Assembly: GCA_945902745.1 (NCBI GenBank)
Contig: CAMDNE010000009.1
Coordinates: forward strand, 1-64,000
Length of the DNA: 64,000 nt
Direction: 5' to 3'
From: Chitinophaga pinensis
Lineage (GTDB): Bacteria > Bacteroidota > Bacteroidia > Flavobacteriales_D > Crocinitomicaceae
Position numbers and translations under genes: made by a program. Below, in pieces: positions 9,514 through 18,576 of this stretch (position 1 is its first letter; every line of letters begins with the position of its first letter). The notes below the pieces were generated by a model. That model worked only from the letters and a program-made list of their open reading frames with translations, did no database searches and was not told where the DNA came from.

Positions 9514-10821
9514 TTAAAATTCAGTATAAGTTACTACTAATTTTGGTTTAGATTTATTAATAGTAGTCGGGCCATTAAAAATAACGCGTTCAGCTGAATT
9601 AATAAAATATCTTGGAGAAATAATTAATTCAGTCGTATTAATTTGACCTGATACATATGCTTGCAGATAATTCTTTATATCAATAGTATATTTTTTATAA
9701 CTATAATCGAAAAAACCAAAAACACCTATTCCCGAAAGAACGCCATTAATTCTAGCAGATACAGATAATTCATTTGGTGGAAGATATTTCGCACCAGTTT
9801 GGTATTGTATAGGAAGGATTAATTCAGCCTTGTGAATAATTGCATTTTTTGGAATATTGTCTATCCCAGGTATATCAATTATCGCACGTGAATTAAATGC
9901 CTGAGCGTAAAATTCAGATTGACCACTTATCGTATCGTTGATAACAGTTTGAACATTTGTTCCAGAATTATTGACATCAACATGGTTAAAATCTGCACAT
10001 TCTGAATTAATCAAAAAGTCATATGTTTTAGGAACTCCAGCTTGTTTGTAATAAATAGTCAATTTCGATAATGGGTCATTCAAATTGAAATAAAAGACAC
10101 CACCTGAACCACTAGGTTGAGACCCATTATTTACGTTTACATACAATCCTTTAAAATAATTTAAGAAATTTTCATTAGATGAAAAAGTAGCGCCCCCAGA
10201 AGGATCTGCTTCATCAATGAACTGCTGTGCTAAAGCATTTTTTAAACGAATTCGGAGTTGCGTATCTACAGTATCTGAACCAATAACAGTAATTCCATTG
10301 GGATCCGGTGTAAACGTTTCAAAACCTGTTTCTACCAAGTTTGTTACCGAATGATTTTTTGTTGAGAAAGAATAATACGTAGAATCAATATAGATGCTTT
10401 CGGTCATTTCAAAAACTTCTAATGTTTGACTAGTAAAACTTCCATAGTAACCAGCATATTCTAACCCTAAAATCAATGAATCAATTGTTATTGTTGAAAT
10501 ATCACCAAAATTTGGGTCAGTGCCAGACAATCTAAATTGTGTATAAAAACTCCCGTTAAATGTTCCAAATTTAGGGTCGTTATAGGAGCCCAATACTGCG
10601 TATGCAGGATTATCAGAAATAACTGAATCTTCTTTAATTGTAAAGGTTGTTAATGAAAACGTATCTATTTGAGCAGAATTTAATAATTCATTTGAATCAA
10701 TTGCATTGATTCCAAGATTTGAATCTTTTTTCTTACACCCACCTGTAAAGAAAAGTACTAATAAAAAAGTAGCGGAAAATCCAAAAACTTTCCGCCACAA
10801 TATGGATTCTTTAATATTCAT
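9514..10821 (-). CDS. DUF4270 family lipoprotein
   Basis: About 435 residues. The N-terminus has a basic stretch, a hydrophobic core (FSATFLLVLFF) and a lipobox ending TGGC followed by KKKD, so it is an outer-membrane or inner-membrane lipoprotein. The rest is beta-rich and matches the DUF4270 layout, with NSAQIDTFSLTTFTIKEDSV near the N-terminus and TTINKSKPKLVVTYTEF at the end. I chose the ATG at 10819-10821, just after the stop of the glycogen synthase gene, because it puts a normal signal peptide first. The function is unknown; the family is found almost only in Bacteroidota, usually next to the glycogen synthase-like gene and glmS as here. Confidence 0.85.
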   Translation of the reverse strand: MNIKESILWRKVFGFSATFLLVLFFTGGCKKKDSNLGINAIDSNELLNSAQIDTFSLTTFTIKEDSVISDNPAYAVLGSYNDPKFGTFNGSFYTQFRLSGTDPNFGDISTITIDSLILGLEYAGYYGSFTSQTLEVFEMTESIYIDSTYYSFSTKNHSVTNLVETGFETFTPDPNGITVIGSDTVDTQLRIRLKNALAQQFIDEADPSGGATFSSNENFLNYFKGLYVNVNNGSQPSGSGGVFYFNLNDPLSKLTIYYKQAGVPKTYDFLINSECADFNHVDVNNSGTNVQTVINDTISGQSEFYAQAFNSRAIIDIPGIDNIPKNAIIHKAELILPIQYQTGAKYLPPNELSVSARINGVLSGIGVFGFFDYSYKKYTIDIKNYLQAYVSGQINTTELIISPRYFINSAERVIFNGPTTINKSKPKLVVTYTEF

Positions 10822-10822
10822 T

Positions 10823-11644
10823 TTATATGAGTACAGTTTCTTCAATTACTTTATTAAAAAATTCAGACATTACTTTAGTTTGATTTTCTTCAGCAACGTA
10901 TTCTTGTTTTAAACACGTAGCTTCATCAAATATTGCTTTCAATGATGGCGTTAATTCTTCACTTGAAACGTTAATTCCATCAGCATATTTTGTTATTACT
11001 CGTGTAATATTTTCAAAACTTGTATCAGCCAACTGATTCACTACTTCATCATCAAAGCCGTCAAATTTAAGCTTCTCAGCAAATCGTGCATCCCAATTAT
11101 TGTTAAAGTCATCATTATACATGCTATAAACGACTTTTGTGTCAGCAAAATGAGGGTCTTTGTTGTAAAGTTTTTTGATGTATAAAGACATCAATGAAGT
11201 CATCCAACCGTGGCAGTGAATAACATCCGGCTGCCAACCAAGTTTTTTAACAGTTTCTAAAACTCCTCTGCAGAAGAACATTGATCTTTCATCATTGTCG
11301 TTATAAAAAACGCCTTTATCATCTGCAGTTGTATTTTTACGCTTGAAGTATTCATCATTATCAATGAAGTATACTTGCATACGTGCTGCCGAAATTGAAG
11401 CAACTTTAATTATTAATGGATGATCATTGTCATCAATAATCAAGTTCATTCCTGATAAGCGAATTACTTCATGAAGTTGGTTTCGTCTCTCATTGATACT
11501 TCCAAATCGTGGAGTAAAAACTCTAATTTCTTTTCCAGATTCTTGAATTCCTTGAGGAAGACGTCTTGCGGTACTTGAGATTTCTGATTTTGGTAAAAAG
11601 GGTGCGATTTCTTGTGATACAAAAAGTATTTTCTTTTTCTCCAT
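10823..11644 (-). CDS. glycogen/starch synthase, N-terminal GT5 domain only
   Basis: A 273-residue protein equal to the N-terminal half of GT5 glycogen synthases: KILFVSQEIAPFLPKSEISS (compare KxGGL region), IRVFTPRFGSINER, QVYFIDNDEYFKR and WQPDVIHCHGWMTSL. The nucleotide-sugar-binding C-terminal half is absent, and the KxGG ADP-glucose motif is degraded to PKSEIS. The same short form is known in many Flavobacteriales, so it is not a local truncation, but real synthase activity is doubtful. It is the first gene of the operon with DUF4270 and glmS and is divergent from panC, with a good promoter box upstream. Confidence 0.83.
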   Translation of the reverse strand: MEKKKILFVSQEIAPFLPKSEISSTARRLPQGIQESGKEIRVFTPRFGSINERRNQLHEVIRLSGMNLIIDDNDHPLIIKVASISAARMQVYFIDNDEYFKRKNTTADDKGVFYNDNDERSMFFCRGVLETVKKLGWQPDVIHCHGWMTSLMSLYIKKLYNKDPHFADTKVVYSMYNDDFNNNWDARFAEKLKFDGFDDEVVNQLADTSFENITRVITKYADGINVSSEELTPSLKAIFDEATCLKQEYVAEENQTKVMSEFFNKVIEETVLI

Positions 11645-11669
11645 GAATTATTGATTCGTAAAAACAGTA

Positions 11670-11700
11670 CAAAAATATAGAAAAAAAATCGGAACTTCAA
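11670..11700 (-). promoter_or_regulatory. Bacteroidota-type promoter for glycogen synthase-DUF4270-glmS operon
   Basis: On the minus strand TATTTTTG (11670-11677) fits the -7 consensus TAnnTTTG, with a TTG (11698-11700) 20 bases upstream as the -33 element. It lies 26 bases before the start codon. Confidence 0.55.
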
Positions 11701-11710
11701 CAAAAAGAAA

Positions 11711-11718
11711 TAGTTTTG
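11711..11718 (+). promoter_or_regulatory. -7 promoter box for panC
   Basis: TAGTTTTG fits TAnnTTTG. It sits 32 bases before the ATG at 11750, which supports that start over the TTG at 11723, where transcription would barely have begun. No clear -33 TTG was found. Confidence 0.45.
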
Positions 11719-11749
11719 TTGTTTGGTCTTTTTTAACCAACAGATTCTT

Positions 11750-12586
11750 ATGAGTGTATTTTACACAAGACAAACATTAACAATTGCGCTTGATAAAGCG
11801 AAAGCTGAAAATAAATCTATTGGTTTTGTTCCAACTATGGGTGCTTTGCATGAAGGTCATCTCGCATTAGTCAAACGGGCGATTTCAGAAGTTGATGTTG
11901 TTGTGGTAAGTATTTTTGTGAATCCAACTCAATTTAATAACAAAGAAGATCTTGAAAAATACCCAAGAATGTTATCAACTGATGTAGCATTTTTGGAAAA
12001 TACTGGGAATGTATTAATTTTTGCTCCTGATTATAGTGAAGTTTACCCACTTAATGATTCATTTGATAAAATTGAATTAAATGGAACTGACGAAGTGCTT
12101 GAAGGAAAATATAGACCCGGTCATTTTCAAGGTGTAATGCATGTTGTCCGCAATTTATTTCAAATTGTCAAACCGAATAAAGCCTATTTTGGTTTGAAAG
12201 ATTTTCAACAAGTTGCTATAATTAAAAAAATGGTTCAGGTTTTAAATTTGCCAATTGAGATTGTAGCGTGCCCAACGTTACGCGAAAAAAGCGGGATTGC
12301 TATGAGTAGTAGGAATTTGAGACTGACGGAAAATCAAAAAACAGATGCTTTAATTATTTACCAAACACTCACTTATTTAAAAGAGTTGAAACATAAATGT
12401 AATCCCGAAGAAGCTAAAAAATTGGCTAAAGATTATTTTATGAAAGGAGATTTGACCCTAGAATATCTTGAAATAGTAGAAGGAAATACGTTGCAAAGTC
12501 TTGGTGATTCTTGGGCCGAAGATTCTACATGCTGTATTGCTGCATTCTGTGGCAATGTGAGATTAATTGATACTATTCAGCTTTAA
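11750..12586 (+). CDS. panC: pantoate--beta-alanine ligase (pantothenate synthetase)
   Basis: A 278-residue cytoplasmic enzyme that joins pantoate and beta-alanine with ATP to make pantothenate, the coenzyme A precursor. It has the ATP-binding segment FVPTMGALHEGHLALVKRA with its HxGH motif, FVNPTQFNN, GKYRPGHFQGVMHVV, YFGLKDFQQ and the SSRN motif in AMSSRNLRL. The length matches the family. I chose the ATG at 11750 because homologues begin close to this point and a promoter box lies just upstream. panD, which supplies beta-alanine, follows after 77 bases. Confidence 0.95.
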   Translation: MSVFYTRQTLTIALDKAKAENKSIGFVPTMGALHEGHLALVKRAISEVDVVVVSIFVNPTQFNNKEDLEKYPRMLSTDVAFLENTGNVLIFAPDYSEVYPLNDSFDKIELNGTDEVLEGKYRPGHFQGVMHVVRNLFQIVKPNKAYFGLKDFQQVAIIKKMVQVLNLPIEIVACPTLREKSGIAMSSRNLRLTENQKTDALIIYQTLTYLKELKHKCNPEEAKKLAKDYFMKGDLTLEYLEIVEGNTLQSLGDSWAEDSTCCIAAFCGNVRLIDTIQL

Positions 12587-12635
12587 AGAATTCCTGTACA
12601 TTTCGATTTATATTTCTCTAATTTTAAATTTCAAT

Positions 12636-12643
12636 TAACTTTG
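12636..12643 (+). promoter_or_regulatory. -7 promoter box for panD
   Basis: TAACTTTG fits TAnnTTTG and lies 21 bases before the panD ATG, inside the panC-panD gap. panD may therefore be transcribed both with panC and on its own. Confidence 0.45.
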
Positions 12644-12663
12644 TTTCTGATTATTGAAAAGAG

Positions 12664-13014
12664 ATGTTGATACAAGTAGTAAAATCAAAAATTCATCGAG
12701 TAAGAGTTACTCAGGCTGACTTAAATTATATTGGAAGTATTACAATTGATGAGGATTTAATGAATGCCTCCAATTTAATCGAAGGGGAAAAAGTCCAAAT
12801 TGTGAATATTAATAACGGCGAGCGTTTCGAAACGTATGTTATTAAAGGAGCAAAAAAATCAGGTACAATTTGTTTGAACGGTCCCGCAGCAAGAAGAGTA
12901 GCAATGGGAGATGTTATTATTATAATCGGTTATGGATATATGGATTTTGAAGAAGCAAAATCATTTAAACCATGTTTAGTTTTTCCAAATGAAGAAACCA
13001 ATTTGATTGATTGA
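12664..13014 (+). CDS. panD: aspartate 1-decarboxylase precursor
   Basis: A 116-residue proenzyme that decarboxylates aspartate to beta-alanine for pantothenate synthesis. It self-cleaves at Gly24-Ser25 (NYIGSITID) to form the pyruvoyl group on Ser25. Other landmarks are [10 protein letters not shown] at the N-terminus, the active-site region [10 protein letters not shown], and LNGPAARR and [10 protein letters not shown] near the end. The length is normal. It sits after panC and overlaps the start of the flippase-like gene by one base (TGATG), so these genes look translationally coupled. Confidence 0.96.
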   Translation: MLIQVVKSKIHRVRVTQADLNYIGSITIDEDLMNASNLIEGEKVQIVNINNGERFETYVIKGAKKSGTICLNGPAARRVAMGDVIIIIGYGYMDFEEAKSFKPCLVFPNEETNLID

Positions 13015-14057
13015 TGACAAAAAAAACAATTTTGACTCTTGTCAAAACAGTAGTACCACTTTTATTAGGAGTATATCTTATTTGGGTGTTTTTTGCTGGA
13101 ATGACAGAGGAAGCAAAATTGTTGTTCTATAAAGCAATCCGCGAAGCAAATTATTTTTGGATAGTAATTTCAATGATACTTGGTTTTATTGCTTTTATAT
13201 CTCGTGCTTATCGGTGGAAATATGTGCTCGAACCGTTAGGTTACAAAACAAAATTTTGGAATCGATATCATGCTGTAATGATCGGCTACATTATGAATCT
13301 TACGATTCCAAGAGCTGGTGAAGCATCTCGTTCTGCAATGCTGTATCGATCAGATGGAATTCCATTCACTTCATCTTTCGGGACCATTATAGCTGAAAGA
13401 GCTGTAGATTTAGTTGTCCTTGTTTCAATCGCGTGTCTTACAGCTTTTTTAGGCTACGCTGATTTTCTTGAAATCAAATCTCAAATTGAACTTAAATTTA
13501 GTAGAGTTGGCTCAAATTCAACTGAAACCTTTACATTGAAAATGATCGTCTATATTTTCATTCTAGTTATTGGATTTGTGTTTAGTTACTTCATTGTTTT
13601 TAAAAGAAACTTTCGTTTAAGGGTTTTGAATTTTTCAAAAGATATTTTGAAAGGATTGCTTTCTATCTTTAAATTGAAACAACCTTTCGCTTATTTATTT
13701 TTCACATTGATAATTTGGGGATCTTATGTAGCAATGTTTGCCGTACCATTTTTATCTCTCGAGCAAACATCTTCTATAGCTTTTCCAGGCATCTTATTAG
13801 CTTTTATAGCTGGTTCATTAGGTATTATGTTTACCAATGGTGGCATTGGTACATTTCCATTGTTAGTTGGTTTAGTTGTTGCATTTTATATTGGCAAGGA
13901 TTATCCTGATGATGCACAAGCAATTGGAAATGCACTTGGAATGTTGCTTTGGGTAAGTCAAACCATAGTTATGATTGTGTTAGGATTAATATCGCTAATT
14001 TTATTACCAAAAAATTACACGAAAGAAGATGAGCCGATTAACGTATCTAGAGAGTAA
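13014..14057 (+). CDS. lysylphosphatidylglycerol synthase-like/flippase-like membrane protein (YbhN/UPF0104)
   Basis: A 347-residue integral membrane protein with about eight hydrophobic helices (for example VVPLLLGVYLIWVFF, FWIVISMILGFIAFI, MIVYIFILVIGFVFSYF and IIWGSYVAMFAVPFL). SRAYRWKYVLEPLGY, LTIPRAGEASRSAMLYR and FTNGGIGTFPLLVG are typical of the MprF N-terminal/YbhN family. There is no cytosolic aminoacyl-transfer domain, so it is a flippase-like rather than a lipid-lysylating enzyme. The substrate is unknown. It is coupled to panD and overlaps the heptose adenylyltransferase gene by 29 bases, which hints at a shared envelope role. Confidence 0.85.
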   Translation: MTKKTILTLVKTVVPLLLGVYLIWVFFAGMTEEAKLLFYKAIREANYFWIVISMILGFIAFISRAYRWKYVLEPLGYKTKFWNRYHAVMIGYIMNLTIPRAGEASRSAMLYRSDGIPFTSSFGTIIAERAVDLVVLVSIACLTAFLGYADFLEIKSQIELKFSRVGSNSTETFTLKMIVYIFILVIGFVFSYFIVFKRNFRLRVLNFSKDILKGLLSIFKLKQPFAYLFFTLIIWGSYVAMFAVPFLSLEQTSSIAFPGILLAFIAGSLGIMFTNGGIGTFPLLVGLVVAFYIGKDYPDDAQAIGNALGMLLWVSQTIVMIVLGLISLILLPKNYTKEDEPINVSRE

Positions 14058-14544
14058 AATAGTGTCTATTGAAGATGCCAAACGTCTAACGGCATTGTGG
14101 CATCTCAAAGGCGAAAAAGTGGTTTTTACGAACGGTTGTTTTGACATCCTTCATAAAGGTCACGTTACTTACTTGGCAAAAGCGGCGGAATTAGGCAATC
14201 GAATGATTGTTGCAATAAATACTGATAAATCTGTCCAACAACAAGGAAAAGGAGACGATCGCCCGATTAATTCAGAAGAGGCAAGGGCAACTGTTTTAGC
14301 TGGTTTAGGTTTTGTTGATTTAGTAGTGTTTTTTGAAGAACAAACTCCACAAAAAGTAATTGAAATAGTAGTTCCTGATGTTTTAGTTAAAGGAGCAGAT
14401 TACGATCCTAATGAAAAGGACCCTCATTCAAAAAAATATATTGTTGGTTCAGATGTTGTGTTAAAAAATGGCGGGGAAGTTATTGCTATTCAGCTAGTAG
14501 AAGGATATTCTACAACCGCTATTTTGAATAAATTAAGAAAGTAA
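14029..14544 (+). CDS. rfaE2: D-glycero-beta-D-manno-heptose 1-phosphate adenylyltransferase
   Basis: A 171-residue nucleotidyltransferase equal to the C-terminal domain of E. coli HldE, as a separate protein. It has the phosphate-binding segment FTNGCFDILHKGHVTYL with HxGH-type motif, INTDKSVQ, DDRPINSEEARA, VKGADY and a final GYSTTAIL with the ISTT-like motif. It activates heptose-1-phosphate to ADP-heptose for lipopolysaccharide core synthesis. The kinase partner is not in this window. Its ATG lies inside the end of the preceding gene, so the two are cotranscribed. Confidence 0.92.
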   Translation: MSRLTYLESKIVSIEDAKRLTALWHLKGEKVVFTNGCFDILHKGHVTYLAKAAELGNRMIVAINTDKSVQQQGKGDDRPINSEEARATVLAGLGFVDLVVFFEEQTPQKVIEIVVPDVLVKGADYDPNEKDPHSKKYIVGSDVVLKNGGEVIAIQLVEGYSTTAILNKLRK

Positions 14545-14548
14545 AAGC

Positions 14549-15205
14549 CTATTTTATTCCGTCAATTATCAATTTATTATCCAATACCCAAAGCAATAAG
14601 CTGTTGTTTCGTGCATCTAAATTAAGTTTTTTACAAATTCTAGAACGATAATTTTCCACGGATTTGACAGAAACGAAAAGGAAGTCAGCAATTTCTTTGC
14701 TCGAAAGTTTTTTACTCACCAATTTTAATGTTTTCAGTTCTGTTCGTGTTAGTGAATTCAATAATTCTGCAATATGAAATTTAGAGGCATCAACTTGATC
14801 TCCCATATTTTCTTGATCTCGAATACCTTTTGCTAAATAATTGTTTCCAGCCAAAACTGTTTGAATACATCCGACTAATTCTTCTGAGGTATTGTCCTTA
14901 ACTAAATAACCATTCGCACCATTATAAAACGCAAGTTTCAACAATTCAAGGTCTTTGTGCATTGTCAAAACAATTATTTTCGCAGCATTTTTATCTGCAG
15001 TCAATTCTTCACATACTTGTAAACCATTTTTTATTGGCATATCAATGTCTACAATTATTACGTCTGCAGAATTTGATTTAGCATAGTCTAATAAATCTTG
15101 GCCATTTTCGAATTCATTGAGTGTTAATTTATCAAAAGAAGCTTCCAATAAAAATTTTAAGCCACTGCGGAAAATTGGATGATCGTCAGCTATTAAAATG
15201 TGCAT
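14549..15205 (-). CDS. response regulator, NarL/LuxR family
   Basis: A 218-residue regulator. The receiver domain carries acidic residues Asp7 and Asp8 (LIADDHP), phosphoacceptor Asp53 (VDIDMPIKNG), Thr81 in VLTMHKD and a lysine in YLVKDNT. The C-terminal LuxR helix-turn-helix is at about 150-205 (LTRTELKTLKLVSKKLSSKE, then KSVENYRSRICKKL). It begins 2 bases after the TPR histidine kinase gene, so the two form a classical two-component pair. Targets are not apparent. Confidence 0.93.
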   Translation of the reverse strand: MHILIADDHPIFRSGLKFLLEASFDKLTLNEFENGQDLLDYAKSNSADVIIVDIDMPIKNGLQVCEELTADKNAAKIIVLTMHKDLELLKLAFYNGANGYLVKDNTSEELVGCIQTVLAGNNYLAKGIRDQENMGDQVDASKFHIAELLNSLTRTELKTLKLVSKKLSSKEIADFLFVSVKSVENYRSRICKKLNLDARNNSLLLWVLDNKLIIDGIK

Positions 15206-15207
15206 AA

Positions 15208-17187
15208 TTATATATTAGTTGGAATGGTGAGTATAAGTTTGAAGCCTTTGCTATTTAGTGAATTGGCTACATTAATTTTCCCTTTTATCGTATTTGCTCG
15301 CTCACGAATAGTCATTAGGCCAATTCCTTCCTTTGCTTTATTATTTTCAAAAAGTCCTTTTCCATTATCGCGATATTTTATTTCAAGATTAGATAATTGT
15401 TTTCGAATTGAAATTTTGAGCGCAGTTGCTTCTGCATGTTTCAAGGTATTATTAATACATTCTTGAAGAATACGATAAATTTGAGTTTGTTCTTCTAAGG
15501 AAAGAAATTCTAACGGACACTCAACATCAATGCTGCAAATGAGTTCGGTGTTGTTTTGAGTTTTTTCAATTAATGATACCAAGGAGCGTTCCAACCCAAG
15601 TTTTTGAATTAAAGATGGATGCAGAAAGTGAGAAATATTTCTAGTTTGATTGATAACCTCACCTACTTCAAAATCTAATCCTGCAACATCGTTTATTTTA
15701 CCTGTATTTAAGAGATTTATTTTGGATTTTATAACGGAAAGAGATTGTCCAATATCATCGTGCAAGTCTTTTGCTATTCGGGACCTTTCTTCGTCTATAT
15801 TTTCTATTAATTTTTGAGTAAAATCGTGTTGTTGCTTTTTTGATAAACGAACATATCGAATGTAAACCAAGCCTATACCAATTAAAAGAACAAAAATTGT
15901 TATTAATATAATCGCTCTAATTCTAGTTTTCTTTAGTTCGTTTTCTTTTGATAAAATGGTGTTTTTATTTTTTTCATCTTCAAGTGCAGTTTCTGTCTTT
16001 TCTTTCCCATAAATTACTTGAAGTTGAGCAAATTGATCTTTGTTTGCAATTTTTGAAATACTGTCATTCATATGATGATACCTATTTGAATGAAAATAAG
16101 CAAGTTTGAAATTTCCTTCACTTTCAAAAATTTCACCTAATAAATCATGTGCATTCATCACCGAATTTGGAATGGGATTGACTTTATTCAGTGAAAAAAC
16201 GGAATCAATATATTGTTTTGCTTGTTGATTTTGTTTTATCTCTTTAAAGATGGTCGCTTTTATCAAGTAGGCAGTCCCAACATAGTCCCATTGCTTAAAA
16301 TTTATTAATATTTGTAGCGCAGAATCAACATACTTAGTAGCATTAGAAAATTCTTTATTACTTAAATAAGAATCACTTAAATTCAAATAAGCAACTCCTC
16401 TTCCTAAAGGGAACCCAAGTTCTTTTGCATGTAATAATGTATTGTGATAGTAGTTAATTGATTTGCTGTACTTCTTAAGTTTTTTAGTTACTAAACCAAG
16501 ATTGTTATTCAAATTTAAGCTCAATCGATCCTCATTAAGTCCTTGAATAATTTTCAATCCTTGAACAAAATCTTTCTCTGCCTCTGAAGTTTGTTCATTT
16601 TCTAATTTTATTAAACCAATATTGTTTAACAACATCGCATGTAGGTATTTTTTGTCAGTTTTTTCAGCAATTCTTAATCCTTTGAGATAATATTTTAATG
16701 CCTCATCCTTCATTTGGCGAGTGTCATAAATATTACCTAATCCGTTATATATTTCAATTGAATTCTCTAAGTATTTGTTGCGAAGAGCACTATTTAAAAG
16801 ATCAATGAATTCTTTTTCCGCCGCTAACAAATCAGAATCTGATAAAACAAAAGCCAACCGTATCTTGGTTGAATTTACCAATTTATTATCATTTGCTTTT
16901 TGCGCTATCTCTATTGATTTAGCATAATTTGATTTAGCTTTAGGCAGATTGTAAGAGAAAAAATAAAAATTCCCGTAATATTGATAAATAGTTGCTTCTT
17001 CCTTTAGATCGTTTAATTTTTGAGCGATGGAAATTGCTTTTTGACCATTAGCAAAAACTTGAGATGAATCATAATAACTACTTTGTCGAATAATTTTTTT
17101 TAAATCATCCAATTCTTTGCGTAACTCCTTTTGGCTAAATAGTGAGGAGGAAAATACAAGAAGGATAATCAAAAGTAGTAGTCTCAT
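15208..17187 (-). CDS. TPR-containing membrane sensor histidine kinase (HisKA_3)
   Basis: A 659-residue sensor. A signal sequence (LLLLIILLVFSSSLFSQ) is followed by a periplasmic region of about 370 residues built from tetratricopeptide repeats (for example ATIYQYYGNFYFFSYNLPKA and YNGLGNIYDTRQMKDEALKY). A single membrane helix lies near 428-446 (IILITIFVLLIGIGLVYI). The HisKA_3 dimerisation box with the phosphorylated His is RIAKDLHDDIGQSL, and the HATPase domain ends with DNGKGLF and GIGLMTIRERA. It pairs with the NarL regulator 2 bases downstream. Such TPR kinases are abundant in this phylum; the ligand is unknown. Confidence 0.93.
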   Translation of the reverse strand: MRLLLLIILLVFSSSLFSQKELRKELDDLKKIIRQSSYYDSSQVFANGQKAISIAQKLNDLKEEATIYQYYGNFYFFSYNLPKAKSNYAKSIEIAQKANDNKLVNSTKIRLAFVLSDSDLLAAEKEFIDLLNSALRNKYLENSIEIYNGLGNIYDTRQMKDEALKYYLKGLRIAEKTDKKYLHAMLLNNIGLIKLENEQTSEAEKDFVQGLKIIQGLNEDRLSLNLNNNLGLVTKKLKKYSKSINYYHNTLLHAKELGFPLGRGVAYLNLSDSYLSNKEFSNATKYVDSALQILINFKQWDYVGTAYLIKATIFKEIKQNQQAKQYIDSVFSLNKVNPIPNSVMNAHDLLGEIFESEGNFKLAYFHSNRYHHMNDSISKIANKDQFAQLQVIYGKEKTETALEDEKNKNTILSKENELKKTRIRAIILITIFVLLIGIGLVYIRYVRLSKKQQHDFTQKLIENIDEERSRIAKDLHDDIGQSLSVIKSKINLLNTGKINDVAGLDFEVGEVINQTRNISHFLHPSLIQKLGLERSLVSLIEKTQNNTELICSIDVECPLEFLSLEEQTQIYRILQECINNTLKHAEATALKISIRKQLSNLEIKYRDNGKGLFENNKAKEGIGLMTIRERANTIKGKINVANSLNSKGFKLILTIPTNI

Positions 17188-17226
17188 ATTAAAATGATTT
17201 CAACAAATGTAAGAATAGATTCAATA

Positions 17227-17259
17227 AAAAAGCCATCCGTTAATTGACGAATGGCTTTT
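17227..17259 (-). terminator. intrinsic terminator of glutaryl-CoA dehydrogenase gene
   Basis: A hairpin with arms AGCCATCCGT and ACGAATGGCT (one mismatch) is framed by A and T runs. It lies 18 bases after the acyl-CoA dehydrogenase stop on the minus strand and 40 bases before the TPR kinase gene, so it probably separates the two units. Confidence 0.75.
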
Positions 17260-17276
17260 AATTTATATTTAGGTAA

Positions 17277-18467
17277 TTATATCATTTCTCTTGTGAAGGC
17301 TGGTATTCCCGTTACGTCCATCCCCGTAATCAATAAATGGATGTCGTGTGTTCCTTCGTATGTTAAAACTGATTCTAAATTAGCCATGTGACGCATAATT
17401 GAATATTCACTAGTAATTCCCATTGCTCCATGAATCTGTCTTGCTTCACGTGCTATGTTCAAAGCTATTTCGACATTGTTTCTTTTCGACATTGAGATTT
17501 GCGCAGATGTTGCTTTTCCTTCATTTCTCAATTGACCTAAACGTAAAGTTAATAATTGAGCCTTCGTGATTTCTGTAATCATTTCAGCCAATTTTTTCTG
17601 GATCAACTGGAATGAACCAATTGGAACACCAAATTGAGTTCTTTCTTTTGAATAACGTAGAGCTTGATCATAACAATCCATCGCAGCACCCAACGCACCC
17701 CAAGCAATTCCAAAACGTGCCGAATCCAAACAACTTAAAGGAGCGCCTAAACCAGTTCTTCCTGGTAATATATTTGCTTTTGGAACTTTTACATCAACAA
17801 ATATTAATTCACCTGTAGATGAAGCACGCAAGGAAAGTTTACCATGCATTTCTGGTGTTGAAAATCCTTCCATACCTCTTTCAACGACTAAACCATGAAT
17901 TCTTCCAGTTTCATCTTTTGCCCAAACAACTGCGATATCTGCAAATGGGGCATTTGAAATCCACATTTTAGCACCATTCAAAATAACATGATCACCCGCA
18001 TCTTTGAAATTACTTGTCATGCCAGAAGGGTTAGACCCATGATCTGGTTCAGTTAAACCGAAACAACCCATCATTTCACCAGTAGCTAATTTTGGAAGAT
18101 ATTTTTGTTTTTGCTCTTCAGAACCATATTTCCATATTGGATACATCACTAATGAAGATTGAACTGAAGCTGTTGAGCGAAGTCCAGAATCACATCTTTC
18201 TAGTTCTTGCATAATTAAACCATATGAAATGTGATCTAATCCTGGACCACCATATTCTTCAGGTATGTATGGGCCAAATGCTCCAATTTCACCTAGACCT
18301 TTTAAGAGATGCATTGGAAAAGTTGCCTTTTCATAATGGTCATCAATTATAGGTGAAACTTCCTTTTTAACCCACGCTCTTGCAGCATCTCTTACTAATT
18401 TGTGTTCATCAGACAGCAAATCATCCATATTATAATAATCTGGATGCACATATAAATCAGTTCTCAT
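17277..18467 (-). CDS. gcdH: acyl-CoA dehydrogenase, glutaryl-CoA dehydrogenase type
   Basis: A 396-residue flavoprotein dehydrogenase. GCFGLTEPDHGSNPSGM, WISNAPFADIAVVWAK, SARFGIAWGALGAAMDCY, YSKERTQFG and QIHGAMGITSEY resemble glutaryl-CoA dehydrogenases more than straight-chain acyl-CoA dehydrogenases. The catalytic base is Glu371 in YEGTHDIH. Family members oxidise and decarboxylate glutaryl-CoA to crotonyl-CoA in lysine and tryptophan breakdown; that substrate is inferred. It stands alone between a promoter box and a terminator. Confidence 0.88.
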   Translation of the reverse strand: MRTDLYVHPDYYNMDDLLSDEHKLVRDAARAWVKKEVSPIIDDHYEKATFPMHLLKGLGEIGAFGPYIPEEYGGPGLDHISYGLIMQELERCDSGLRSTASVQSSLVMYPIWKYGSEEQKQKYLPKLATGEMMGCFGLTEPDHGSNPSGMTSNFKDAGDHVILNGAKMWISNAPFADIAVVWAKDETGRIHGLVVERGMEGFSTPEMHGKLSLRASSTGELIFVDVKVPKANILPGRTGLGAPLSCLDSARFGIAWGALGAAMDCYDQALRYSKERTQFGVPIGSFQLIQKKLAEMITEITKAQLLTLRLGQLRNEGKATSAQISMSKRNNVEIALNIAREARQIHGAMGITSEYSIMRHMANLESVLTYEGTHDIHLLITGMDVTGIPAFTREMI

Positions 18468-18487
18468 TTCATTTCTTTTAAGTAAGA

Positions 18488-18495
18488 CAAATTTA
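18488..18495 (-). promoter_or_regulatory. -7 promoter box for glutaryl-CoA dehydrogenase
   Basis: On the minus strand TAAATTTG fits TAnnTTTG, 20 bases before the start codon. No convincing -33 element was found. Confidence 0.4.
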
Positions 18496-18537
18496 AATAT
18501 ATTTTGTTCACATTGAAAGATTCTTATGCTAGGTTGT

Positions 18538-18545
18538 TAACTTTG
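18538..18545 (+). promoter_or_regulatory. -7 promoter box for DUF4271-hemD
   Basis: TAACTTTG fits TAnnTTTG and lies 31 bases before the GTG start of the DUF4271 gene. A TTG lies 22 bases further upstream, a little far for a -33 element. Confidence 0.45.
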
Positions 18546-18576
18546 TCTCATTGATTATTAAAATTTAATAAACGAA

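Noticed and set aside
10823-11644. The short glycogen synthase as a local pseudogene or frameshifted gene
   Set aside because: It is complete, has a good promoter and tight operon spacing, and the same short form is known in other Flavobacteriales. No remnants of a C-terminal domain follow.
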